Shown piece by piece: positions 1 to 6,170 of a stretch of DNA of 7,418 nucleotides. The translations under genes and the position numbers were made by a program. Positions within the stretch are counted from its first letter, which is position 1; every line of letters starts with the position of its first letter. The notes under the pieces are model-generated. The model saw nothing but the letters and a program-made list of their open reading frames with translations. It did no database searches and was not told the DNA's origin. The stretch lies in the NCBI GenBank assembly GCA_021731205.1, contig JAKFXV010000152.1, positions 1-7,418 of the forward strand. The letters run 5' to 3'. The DNA is from Nocardioides sp. (GTDB lineage: Bacteria > Actinomycetota > Actinomycetes > Propionibacteriales > Nocardioidaceae).

Positions 1-1158
1 TGCTTGACCATCGCGCAGCGTCGTGACGGGCTGTTGGAGATCGAACTGCTGGCTGCTCGGGTGGAGTCGTTGCGGTTGCGGTTCATCGCCGCGGCTGGGG
101 ACGTGGCTGCCGGTGAGGGTGCCCGGGATGTGGCGACCTGGTTGGCGCATCACACGCGTAGTGACCGGGCTGAGAACGCTCGGGATGAGCGGTTGGCGCG
201 GGGTCTGGACCGGACCTGGAACGCGGTGGCCGGTGCGTTGGGCGAAGGACGGGTCAATGCGGGCCAGGCGCGGGCGATCGTGTGGGGGCTGGAGAAGCTG
301 CCCGAGGAGACCCCGCCGGAGGTGCTGAGGCAGGCGGAGGCGCATCTGGTCGCCGAAGCCGCGACGTTTGGGCCGCGGGAGTTGCGGTGTCTGGCCCGCC
401 GGGTTCTCGATGTGATCGCCCCCGAGCTCGGCGAGGACCACGAGCGGCGGGCGTTGGAACGCGAGGAAGCCCACGCCCGCAAACACACGTGTCTGCGGAC
501 CAGGCAGCGTGGGGACGGCAGCACCGAGATCTACGCGCGAGTGCCCGACGCCACCGCGGCCCGACTGCTGACCTACCTGGAGGCGTTCACCGCACCCCGA
601 CACCAGGGGGGACATCAACAGGCAGGCACCGATTGGGCGGCGTTGGCCTATGACCAACAGTTGGGCCACGCGTTCACCGCGTTGTTGGAGACCATCGACC
701 CGACCCGGATGCCGTTGCATGGCGGTGACGGCACCACGGTGCTGGTCACCATCCCCCTGGCAGGGCTGCGCGACGGGCTGGGGGTGGCCGGGTTCGGCGG
801 CGACGACGTGATCACCCCCGGCCACGCCCGCCGGCTGGCGTGCACCGCACAGATCATCCCGGTCGTGCTCGGTGGCAGGTCCGAGGTCCTCGACTTCGGA
901 CGCCGACGCAGACTGTTCAGCCCCACCCAACGCAAAGCGATGGCGATCCGCGACCAACACTGCCGCGCCCAGGGCTGCGGCATCCCCGCCGCCTGGTGCG
1001 AAGCCCACCACGCCACCGACCCCTGGTCCCACGGCGGCAACACCGACCTCGCCGACGGCGTGTTGCTGTGCCACTTCCACCACCAACGCACCCACGACCC
1101 CACCTACGACCACACCCGGCTACCCGGCGGCACCATCAGATACCACCGCCGCAGATAG
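1..1158 (+). CDS. DUF222 / HNH endonuclease-like protein (13E12 family), probably 5'-partial
   Basis: The N-terminal two thirds matches the DUF222 helical domain of actinobacterial 13E12-type proteins. Visible pieces include an early Glu/Leu/Arg-rich helix, the segment TWLAHHTR (residues 45-52, counted from the TTG at position 4) and GRVNAGQARAIV (82-93). The C-terminus is an HNH module: C320, C325, the H335-H336 pair, GGNTDLADGVLLC (344-356), then H359, H360 and H364. The cysteines probably bind structural zinc and the histidines form the beta-beta-alpha-metal nuclease site. The position that is usually Asn in an HNH motif reads Asp (D351). The frame stays open to the left edge, the TTG at position 4 has no visible ribosome binding site, and relatives usually have more N-terminal sequence, so I treat the gene as cut by the window. 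Family members are often multicopy; their cellular role is poorly known and nuclease activity is inferred. G/C strand bias reverses between the two ends of the gene. Confidence 0.88.
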   Translation, partial: CLTIAQRRDGLLEIELLAARVESLRLRFIAAAGDVAAGEGARDVATWLAHHTRSDRAENARDERLARGLDRTWNAVAGALGEGRVNAGQARAIVWGLEKLPEETPPEVLRQAEAHLVAEAATFGPRELRCLARRVLDVIAPELGEDHERRALEREEAHARKHTCLRTRQRGDGSTEIYARVPDATAARLLTYLEAFTAPRHQGGHQQAGTDWAALAYDQQLGHAFTALLETIDPTRMPLHGGDGTTVLVTIPLAGLRDGLGVAGFGGDDVITPGHARRLACTAQIIPVVLGGRSEVLDFGRRRRLFSPTQRKAMAIRDQHCRAQGCGIPAAWCEAHHATDPWSHGGNTDLADGVLLCHFHHQRTHDPTYDHTRLPGGTIRYHRRR

Positions 1159-1195
1159 GCCGGGAAAGTCGCGCGCGGATGTCATCGCCGTTGTC

Positions 1196-1201
1196 TAGGG
1201 T
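1196..1201 (+). promoter_or_regulatory. Putative -10 box for a leaderless ABC exporter transcript
   Basis: TAGGGT fits the actinobacterial TANNNT -10 pattern and ends six bases before the GTG start of the ATPase. That places the expected transcription start at or next to the start codon, the usual geometry of leaderless mRNAs in this phylum. No convincing -35 element is visible about 17 bp upstream, where the sequence is GC-rich. An alternative reading is that AGGG (1197-1200), seven bases before the GTG, acts as a weak Shine-Dalgarno on a longer transcript. The 49 bp gap after the DUF222 gene holds no clear terminator hairpin. Confidence 0.4.
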
Positions 1202-1207
1202 GCTGAG

Positions 1208-2158
1208 GTGGTCAACGAGGCATCGGGGGAGTCCGTCGAGCTGATGATCTCGGCGCGCGGCCTCACGAAGACGTTCGGAGAGGTCGAGGCGGTCCGCGGC
1301 ATCGACGTGGACGTACGACGCGCGGAGGCGTTCGGGTTCCTCGGCCCGAACGGCGCCGGCAAGTCCTCGACGATGCGGATGATCGCGGCCGTCTCGCCGC
1401 CGACCGGCGGCACCCTGGAGATCTTCGGGCTGGACCCCACCGCGCACGGAGCCGGCATCCGGGCGCGGCTCGGGGTCTGTCCACAACAAGACAGCCTCGA
1501 CACCGAGCTGAACGTCTTCGACAACCTGTACATCTACGGCCGCTACTTCGGCATACCGCGCGCGGACGTCAAAGCGCGCGCCCACGAGCTGCTCGAGTTC
1601 GTGCAGCTCACCGACAAGGCCGACAGCCGCATCGACAGCCTCTCGGGGGGCATGAAACGACGGCTCACGATCGCGCGATCGCTGATCAACTCACCCGACC
1701 TGCTGCTGCTGGACGAGCCGACGACCGGCCTTGACCCCCAGGCCAGGCACGTCGTGTGGGACCGCCTGTTTCGACTCAAGCAGCAGGGCGTGACCCTGGT
1801 GCTGACCACGCACTACATGGACGAGGCGGAGCAACTGTGTGACCGCCTGGTGGTCATGGACAAGGGCCGGATCGTCGCCGAAGGCTCACCGTTGGCGCTG
1901 ATCGCCGAGCACTCCACCCGGGAGGTTGCCGAACTCCGCTTCGGGGTCGGCGAACATGAAGGGACCGCCGCTCGGGTGAGCGACCTGGGGGAGCGGGTCG
2001 AAGTACTGCCCGATCGCCTCCTGGTGTACGCCGAGGACGGTGAGGAGGTCGTGACCAAGGTGCACGAACGCGGGCTGTCCCCGGTGGCGACCCTGGTGCG
2101 GCGCTCGACTCTCGAGGACGTGTTCCTTCGCCTCACCGGTCGGACGCTGGTCGACTGA
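1208..2158 (+). CDS. ABC exporter ATP-binding protein, DrrA/NodI-like
   Basis: This 316-residue cytoplasmic ATPase is expected to power the two permeases that follow. All nucleotide-binding motifs are present: Walker A GPNGAGKS (46-53), Q-loop in CPQQD (91-95), signature LSGGM (145-149), Walker B LLLLDEP (165-171), D-loop GLDP (174-177) and switch H202. The roughly 75-residue tail ending in STLEDVFLRLTGR (300-312) is typical of the daunorubicin-resistance DrrA and NodI groups, which pair with ABC-2 permeases and export drugs, lipids or lipo-oligosaccharides. The GTG at 1208 is chosen because it follows a -10-like or ribosome-binding AGGG at good spacing. The ATG at 1244 is an alternative that would remove 12 residues before the fold and lies 12 nt after a GGGGGAG stretch. 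The stop codon overlaps the next start by one base (TGATG), indicating translational coupling. The substrate cannot be told from the sequence. Confidence 0.95.
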   Translation: MVNEASGESVELMISARGLTKTFGEVEAVRGIDVDVRRAEAFGFLGPNGAGKSSTMRMIAAVSPPTGGTLEIFGLDPTAHGAGIRARLGVCPQQDSLDTELNVFDNLYIYGRYFGIPRADVKARAHELLEFVQLTDKADSRIDSLSGGMKRRLTIARSLINSPDLLLLDEPTTGLDPQARHVVWDRLFRLKQQGVTLVLTTHYMDEAEQLCDRLVVMDKGRIVAEGSPLALIAEHSTREVAELRFGVGEHEGTAARVSDLGERVEVLPDRLLVYAEDGEEVVTKVHERGLSPVATLVRRSTLEDVFLRLTGRTLVD

Positions 2159-2949
2159 TGCGTGAGCTCCCGTTGCTCGAGGGCACTGTGCGCCAACTCG
2201 ACTACTGGTGGACGCTCTACCTCCGGACCTGGCGAGGTGGGGTCGTGTCGTCGTTCCTGACCCCCCTGTTCTATGTCGTCGCGATCGGGGTGCTGCTCGG
2301 CGGGTTCATCGAAGGCGACCCCGCCCAGCTGAACGGCGCGTCGTCGTACCTGCTGTTCGTGGTGCCCGGGTTGGTCGCCAGTCAGACGATGAACACCGCG
2401 ATCGGCGAGGTGACCTACCCCGTGATGGGCCTGATCAAGTGGCACCGCGGCTACTACGCGATGCTCGCAACGCCGCTGGCCCCCATCCACTTGGTCGCCG
2501 GCACGCTGATGTTCACGCTGTTCCGGGTGGCCAGCACCACCGCGGTCTTCTTGCTGGTGCTCGCACCGTTCGGGCTCTTCGCAACCTGGTGGGGGGCCGT
2601 GCTCACCTTCTTGGTCCAACTGTTGCTCGGCATGGCATTCGCCACGGTCATCTTCGCGTTCAGCGCACGGGTCAGGACCGACGAGGCGTACGGCGTGCTG
2701 TTCCGGCTTGTGGTGTTCCCGCTGTTCTTGTTCTCGGGAGCCTTCTTCCCGATCGACAACCTCGGCCCGGTGCTCAGCTGGGCCGCCCGGCTGACCCCGT
2801 TGTGGCACGGCGTCGATCTGTCTCGAATGTTGATGGTCAACGTGATCGACTGGCGCCTGGCCTTGGTGCACGTCGCGGTGCTGACGGTGCTGATGGCCGC
2901 GGGCTGGTTCCTCTCGGTGCGCGCCCTTACCGAAAGGCTGGCCCAATGA
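2158..2949 (+). CDS. ABC-2 type exporter permease, first of two
   Basis: This 263-residue membrane protein is of the size usual for the ABC-2/NodJ family. Hydrophobic segments are visible at about 31-50, 63-82, 113-137, 143-168, 180-200 and 232-255, which is the usual six-helix arrangement. FLFSGAFFPID (190-200) in the fifth helix region is the conserved ABC-2 signature, and the following segment ending TPLWHGVDL (213-221) is also typical of this group. The ATG shares a base with the stop of the ATPase gene and has no good Shine-Dalgarno of its own, so it is probably translated by coupling. It presumably pairs with the next permease to form the membrane pore of a heterodimeric exporter. The substrate is unknown; resemblance to NodJ-like lipo-oligosaccharide or drug exporters is only at family level. 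Confidence 0.93.
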   Translation: MRELPLLEGTVRQLDYWWTLYLRTWRGGVVSSFLTPLFYVVAIGVLLGGFIEGDPAQLNGASSYLLFVVPGLVASQTMNTAIGEVTYPVMGLIKWHRGYYAMLATPLAPIHLVAGTLMFTLFRVASTTAVFLLVLAPFGLFATWWGAVLTFLVQLLLGMAFATVIFAFSARVRTDEAYGVLFRLVVFPLFLFSGAFFPIDNLGPVLSWAARLTPLWHGVDLSRMLMVNVIDWRLALVHVAVLTVLMAAGWFLSVRALTERLAQ

Positions 2950-3752
2950 CCACCCAGCTGACCGGCGTGGCCACCGCCAGGACTGCACCCAACCCGGCCC
3001 AGGCGGTCGGACTGATGTTGCTGCGCAACTACCTCGTGTATCGCTCGGCCTGGAAGATCTTCGTCACCGGCTTCATCGAGCCGGTGCTCTACCTGTTCTC
3101 CATCGGCATCGGGGTCGGGGAGCTGATCGACACCTTCGAGTTCAATGGGCGGGCGATCCCGTACGCCGAGTTCGTGGCCCCCGCGATGCTCGCCGCGTCG
3201 GCCATGAACGGGGCGATCTACTCCTCCACGTTCAACGTGTTCTTCAAGCTCAAGTTCGACAAGCTGTACGACCAGATCCTTGCGACTCCGCTGTCCACCG
3301 GCGATGTCGCTCGCGGTGAGATCGCCTGGGGTCTGGTGCGTGGTGGGGTCTATTCCGCCGCGTTCATCGTGGTGATGCTGGTAATGGGCCTGATCAGCTC
3401 GTGGTGGGCGGTGTTGGCGTTGCCGGCAGCGCTGTTGATCGGCTTCGCCTTCTCGGCGGTCGGCATGGCGCTCACGACGTACATGCGCACCTGGCAGGAC
3501 TTCGAGAAGGTCACGCTGTTGCAACTGCCGCTGTTCTTGTTCTCGGCGACCTTCTTCCCGATCAGCGCACTCGGCGGCTGGAGTTGGCTGATCGAGATCA
3601 GCCCGCTCTACCGTGGGGTGGTGTTGTGCCGGGAACTGACGACGGGTGCGCTGAGCCAGGCATCGGTCATCTCGGTGGTCTATCTGGTGGTGATGGGCCT
3701 GATCGGGTTGGTCGTCGTACGCCGTCGGCTGTCCCTCCTGCTGTTGAAGTGA
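2946..3752 (+). CDS. ABC-2 type exporter permease, second of two
   Basis: This 268-residue membrane protein is homologous in plan to its upstream neighbour: about six hydrophobic segments (roughly 38-58, 75-95, 132-152, 155-178, 190-208, 240-258) and the signature FLFSATFFPIS (197-207), followed by SPLYRGVVLCREL (219-231). The start is the ATG at 2946, which overlaps the previous stop as ATGA and has AAAGG (2933-2937) eight bases upstream. The reading frame is open much further upstream (to 2208), but that part is an out-of-frame shadow of the first permease. The N-terminal 25 residues are polar and probably cytoplasmic. With the ATPase and first permease it should form one exporter. The last codons (Leu-Lys-stop) lie in the first copy of a 16-bp tandem repeat. 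Confidence 0.93.
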   Translation: MTTQLTGVATARTAPNPAQAVGLMLLRNYLVYRSAWKIFVTGFIEPVLYLFSIGIGVGELIDTFEFNGRAIPYAEFVAPAMLAASAMNGAIYSSTFNVFFKLKFDKLYDQILATPLSTGDVARGEIAWGLVRGGVYSAAFIVVMLVMGLISSWWAVLALPAALLIGFAFSAVGMALTTYMRTWQDFEKVTLLQLPLFLFSATFFPISALGGWSWLIEISPLYRGVVLCRELTTGALSQASVISVVYLVVMGLIGLVVVRRRLSLLLLK

Positions 3753-3807
3753 GCCGTTGTTGAAGTGAGCCGTTGTCGAAGTGAGTTGTTGTTGACGTGA
3801 GCGAGGA
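3744..3807 (+). repeat. 16-bp tandem direct repeat, about four copies
   Basis: The unit TTGAAGTGAGCCGTTG occurs at 3744-3759 and is repeated exactly at 3760-3775. A third copy at 3776-3791 has three changes (TCGAAGTGAGTTGTTG). A fourth at 3792-3807 keeps the first 11 bases with one change (TTGACGTGAGC) and then runs into the ribosome binding site of the DUF3046 gene. The first copy contains the last two codons and stop of the upstream permease, so every later copy up to the third carries a duplicate of that gene end. There are no unique spacers, so this is not a CRISPR. It may be a replication-slippage product or a set of protein-binding sites before the DUF3046 gene. Confidence 0.85.
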
Positions 3808-3811
3808 GGAG
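3803..3811 (+). promoter_or_regulatory. Strong ribosome binding site of the DUF3046 gene
   Basis: GAGGAGGAG is a near-ideal complement to the 3' end of 16S rRNA and ends two bases before the GTG at 3814. The core AGGAGG (3804-3809) is four bases from the start, slightly close but acceptable. It decides the GTG as start, which also gives the conserved family N-terminus. It is the strongest ribosome binding site in the window. Confidence 0.7.
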
Positions 3812-3813
3812 AC

Positions 3814-4008
3814 GTGAGGCATACCGAGCTCTGGGCCCGGCTGGAGGCCGCTCTGGGCGCGGAGGTGGTCGGCACCTGGGCCGACTACCAGGCGCTCAGT
3901 GAGCTCGGTAGTCGCACGGTCAACGAGGCCTTGGCCGACGGGTTCGCGCCCAAGCGGATCTGGCTGGCGGTCTGGGCGGTGCTCGAGCTCCCGGACTCGC
4001 AGCGCTAG
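3814..4008 (+). CDS. DUF3046 family small protein
   Basis: This 64-residue protein begins with RHTELWARLEAALG (2-15), followed by TWADYQALSELGSRTVNEAL (21-40) and ends with PKRIWLAVWAVLELPDSQR (46-64), the pattern of actinobacterial DUF3046 proteins, which are nearly always about this length. No signal peptide or true membrane helix is visible; it looks like a small soluble helical protein rich in Trp. Its function is not known to me. In many actinobacteria, including mycobacteria (Rv2738c beside recA in my recollection), the gene lies next to recA/recX. Here it follows an ABC exporter by 61 bp and precedes an MFS transporter by 11 bp, so the usual neighbour is missing downstream. It may be transcribed with the exporter operon. 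Confidence 0.87.
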   Translation: MRHTELWARLEAALGAEVVGTWADYQALSELGSRTVNEALADGFAPKRIWLAVWAVLELPDSQR

Positions 4009-4019
4009 GACGACAAGAG

Positions 4020-5288
4020 ATGAGCAGCAGCGAGACCCTCGCCGAGGCCACCGCCCGGCTGGCCCACGTGCAGCGCCGCACCGTGTGGGTGCTGGGGATC
4101 GCTCAAGCCCTCGGTGGTGTCGGCATCACGATCGGCATCGCCGCGGCATCCCTGCTGGCCAAGGACATCTCTGGTTCGGAGGAGCAGGCCGGGCTCGCGC
4201 AGACGTTCCAGGTGCTCGGCGCAGCGGTGACGTCGTACCTCCTGGCGCGCTGGATGTCGCAGCGCGGGCGTCGGTTCGGGCTGGCGCTGGCCCTGGCGAT
4301 CGGTGGGGCCGGTTCGCTGCTGCTCGCGGTCGCCGGGGTCCTGGACTCGATGCCGGTGCTGTTGTTGGGTGCGAGCCTGCTCGGGGCGACGACCTCGGCC
4401 AGCCTCGCCGCGAGGTACGCCGCCACCGACCTTGCGCCCGACGCCAGCCGTGGCCGGGCGCTCTCGATCGTGGTGTGGGCCACGACCGTCGGGACGGTCG
4501 CCGGCCCCAATCTGGCCGGCCCGGCCGGGACCGTCGCCATCAAGTTCGGCTTCCCCGAACTGGCAGGCCCCTTCGCACTGGGCAGCCTCGGCATTCTCGG
4601 CTCCGCTGTCGTGCTGTGGGTCTGGCTGCGACCCGACCCGCTGCTGCTGTCACGTGAGATCGCCCAGACCCCGCCACCGACGGGCAGCGGCCTGACCTGG
4701 TCGCGCGTGTGGGCCGTCCTTCGCGAGAGCCCGGCCGTGACCGCCGCGATCATCGGCCTCTCGTGTGCCCATGCCGTGATGGTGGCGGTGATGGTGATGA
4801 CCCCGCTGCACATGGCGCACGGGGGCGCTGAGCTCCGCATCATCGGCGTCGTGATCAGCGTGCACGTGCTGGGCATGTTCGCCTTCTCACCCCTCGTCGG
4901 CTGGGCTGCGGACGCGTGGGGGCGCTGGCCGGTGCTCGCCTGCGGCGGGGTGATCCTGCTGGCGGCCCTGGTGGCCAGCGGCGCCTCACCCGAGGGCACC
5001 TCGTGGGAGATCTTCGCCGGGCTGTTCCTGCTCGGACTGGGCTGGTCGCTCGCAACGGTGTCTGGATCGACCCTGATCGCGGATCTCGTGCCGCTGGATG
5101 CCCGGACCGACGTGCAAGGGGCTTCCGACCTGTTCATGGGCCTGGTGGCCGCGGCGGCCGGCGGGCTGTCCGGGGTCGTGATGGCCCAGGCGGGCTATCC
5201 GGCGCTGTGTGGCTATGCCGCCGTGATGGCGCTGTGCGTGGTCGCGTCCGCCCTGGTCGTACGACGGGTGGGCCTTACGGTTCCGTGA
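4020..5288 (+). CDS. Major facilitator superfamily transporter
   Basis: This 422-residue integral membrane protein has about twelve hydrophobic segments (approximately 22-47, 60-77, 87-108, 111-130, 149-170, 183-203, 240-262, 274-297, 303-322, 329-350, 368-390, 395-415) and a polar central loop at about 204-238, the usual 6+6 MFS arrangement. A motif-A-like stretch, ARWMSQRGRRFGL (76-88), lies between helices 2 and 3, and a second related one, GWAADAWGRWPVL (294-306), is in the equivalent loop of the second half. This supports a proton- or gradient-driven permease, most likely an efflux carrier, but the substrate cannot be assigned. The ATG at 4020 is supported by AGGA (4007-4010) nine bases upstream, which overlaps the stop codon of the DUF3046 gene, so the two are likely co-transcribed and coupled. 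Length is normal. Confidence 0.92.
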   Translation: MSSSETLAEATARLAHVQRRTVWVLGIAQALGGVGITIGIAAASLLAKDISGSEEQAGLAQTFQVLGAAVTSYLLARWMSQRGRRFGLALALAIGGAGSLLLAVAGVLDSMPVLLLGASLLGATTSASLAARYAATDLAPDASRGRALSIVVWATTVGTVAGPNLAGPAGTVAIKFGFPELAGPFALGSLGILGSAVVLWVWLRPDPLLLSREIAQTPPPTGSGLTWSRVWAVLRESPAVTAAIIGLSCAHAVMVAVMVMTPLHMAHGGAELRIIGVVISVHVLGMFAFSPLVGWAADAWGRWPVLACGGVILLAALVASGASPEGTSWEIFAGLFLLGLGWSLATVSGSTLIADLVPLDARTDVQGASDLFMGLVAAAAGGLSGVVMAQAGYPALCGYAAVMALCVVASALVVRRVGLTVP

Positions 5289-5293
5289 CGGCC

Positions 5294-5325
5294 GCCGCGT
5301 TCCGGCAGGATTGGTCATACGCGGC
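5294..5325. repeat. 7-bp inverted repeat in the gap before the phosphorylase gene
   Basis: GCCGCGT (5294-5300) is matched by ACGCGGC (5319-5325) with an 18-base spacer. It lies in the 69 bp between the MFS stop and the phosphorylase start. It could be an operator dyad or a weak hairpin ending the upstream transcript. No T-run follows, so a classic intrinsic terminator is not supported. In sequence this rich in G and C such a short dyad can arise by chance. Confidence 0.3.
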
Positions 5326-5342
5326 TGGCAGGGTGAACCCGT

Positions 5343-5348
5343 GAGGAA
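5343..5348 (+). promoter_or_regulatory. Ribosome binding site of the phosphorylase gene
   Basis: GAGGAA lies nine bases upstream of the GTG at 5358. That GTG is the only usable start in this frame, because an in-frame TGA occurs at 5334-5336 and no ATG, GTG or TTG lies between. The site therefore fixes the N-terminus of the protein. Confidence 0.6.
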
Positions 5349-5357
5349 TGGTGCACA

Positions 5358-6170
5358 GTGAAGAGTCTTCGTGCCGAGGTCGCCGTCATCGGTGGTAGCG
5401 GCTTCTACTCCTTCTTGAGGGGTGCCAAGCAGCTCCCCGTCAGCACGCCGTACGGCGAACCCTCCGCGCCGATCTCCGTCGGAGATGTCGCGACGGCCGC
5501 GGGCGAGCGCCGGGTGGCCTTCGTGCCGCGCCACGGCCTGCATCACGAACGTCCGCCGCACGGCATCAACTATCGCGCCAATCTGTGGGCGCTGCGGTCG
5601 CTGGGGGTGCGCCAAGTGCTCGCGCCGTGCGCAGTCGGGGGGCTGCGCGCCGAGGTGGCCCCCGGCGACATCGTCGTGCCGGACCAGCTCGTCGATCGCA
5701 CGCAGGGACGAGTTCGGAGTTTCGTCGAGTCGGGCGGCACCCACGTTCCTTTCGCGGACCCCTACTGCGGCCGGCTTGGTGCGACGCTGGGAGAAGACTC
5801 CGAGGTCCAGCGCGGGGCCACAATGGTGGTGATCGAGGGCCCTCGGTTCTCGACCCGCGCCGAGTCTCAGTCGTACGCCGCCATGGGCTGGTCCCTGATC
5901 AACATGACCGGACTCCCGGAAGCGGCGCTGGCTCGAGAACTGCGGATGTGTTACGCGGCGGTCGCCTTGGTCACCGACATGGACGCCGGCGTCGAAGCGG
6001 GCGAGGGTGTCGGCCAGGCCGAGGTCTTCGCGACGTTCGAGCGCAACATCGAGCGAGTCAAAGGTCTGCTCGCGCGGACGATCGGCCGACTGCCTGACCC
6101 CGAGGGTTGTGCGTGCTCCTCCTGGGCCGAAGGGCTCGATCTCAGCTACGAGATTCCCGAGCCCGGATGA
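5358..6170 (+). CDS. mtnP: S-methyl-5'-thioadenosine phosphorylase
   Basis: This cytoplasmic enzyme should cleave 5'-methylthioadenosine, the by-product of polyamine and other SAM-consuming reactions, with phosphate to adenine and 5-methylthioribose-1-phosphate. At 270 residues it has normal length for the PNP/MTAP family 2. Motifs in order: GGSGFY (12-17, phosphate loop), PRHG (57-60), the H62-H69 region with PPHGINYRAN (66-75), PCAVGGLR (90-97), PGDIVVPDQLVDRT (102-115), EGPRFSTRAES (160-170), NMTGLPEA (182-189) and TDMD (206-209). The Asp pair in TDMD favours a 6-aminopurine, hence MTA rather than guanosine/inosine, where Asn is usual. A C-A-C motif at 251-253 recalls the CxC of archaeal MTAP II. 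The start is the GTG at 5358; the stop overlaps the epimerase start as ATGA. Exact substrate preference (MTA, adenosine or methylthioinosine) would need assay. Confidence 0.92.
   Translation: MKSLRAEVAVIGGSGFYSFLRGAKQLPVSTPYGEPSAPISVGDVATAAGERRVAFVPRHGLHHERPPHGINYRANLWALRSLGVRQVLAPCAVGGLRAEVAPGDIVVPDQLVDRTQGRVRSFVESGGTHVPFADPYCGRLGATLGEDSEVQRGATMVVIEGPRFSTRAESQSYAAMGWSLINMTGLPEAALARELRMCYAAVALVTDMDAGVEAGEGVGQAEVFATFERNIERVKGLLARTIGRLPDPEGCACSSWAEGLDLSYEIPEPG

Noticed and set aside
2208..2945. In-frame extension of the second permease to 2208, giving one 514-residue product
   Set aside because: The upstream part is Arg/Ala/Pro-rich with no family features and lies out of frame over the well-supported first permease. 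The ATGA overlap and AAAGG support the ATG at 2946.
1813..2988. Long minus-strand open frame across the ABC operon
   Set aside because: The product is a low-complexity His/Gln/Arg/Glu-rich string typical of the antisense of high-GC genes, and it overlaps three well-supported plus-strand genes.
3792..3797. TTGACG as a -35 box for the DUF3046 gene
   Set aside because: A matching -10 would fall at about 3815, inside the coding sequence, and no TANNNT is present there.
3744..3807. CRISPR array
   Set aside because: The 16-bp units are directly abutting with no spacers, and no cas genes are present.
2454..3875. Long minus-strand open frame across the permeases and repeat region
   Set aside because: It has shadow composition and no recognisable motifs, and it conflicts with both permeases and the DUF3046 gene.
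4103..5137. Minus-strand open frame within the MFS gene
   Set aside because: It is Ser/Thr/Pro/Ala/Arg-rich, as expected of an antisense shadow, while the plus strand encodes a coherent 12-helix protein.
5289..5357. Riboswitch (for example SAM-related) before the phosphorylase gene
   Set aside because: Only 69 bp are available and I see just one 7-bp dyad, with none of the multi-helix pattern such an element needs.
6107..6166. Epimerase start at the GTG at 6107
   Set aside because: It adds 20 residues unlike any SDR N-terminus inside the phosphorylase gene; the ATG at 6167 puts the Rossmann motif seven residues from the N-terminus as expected.
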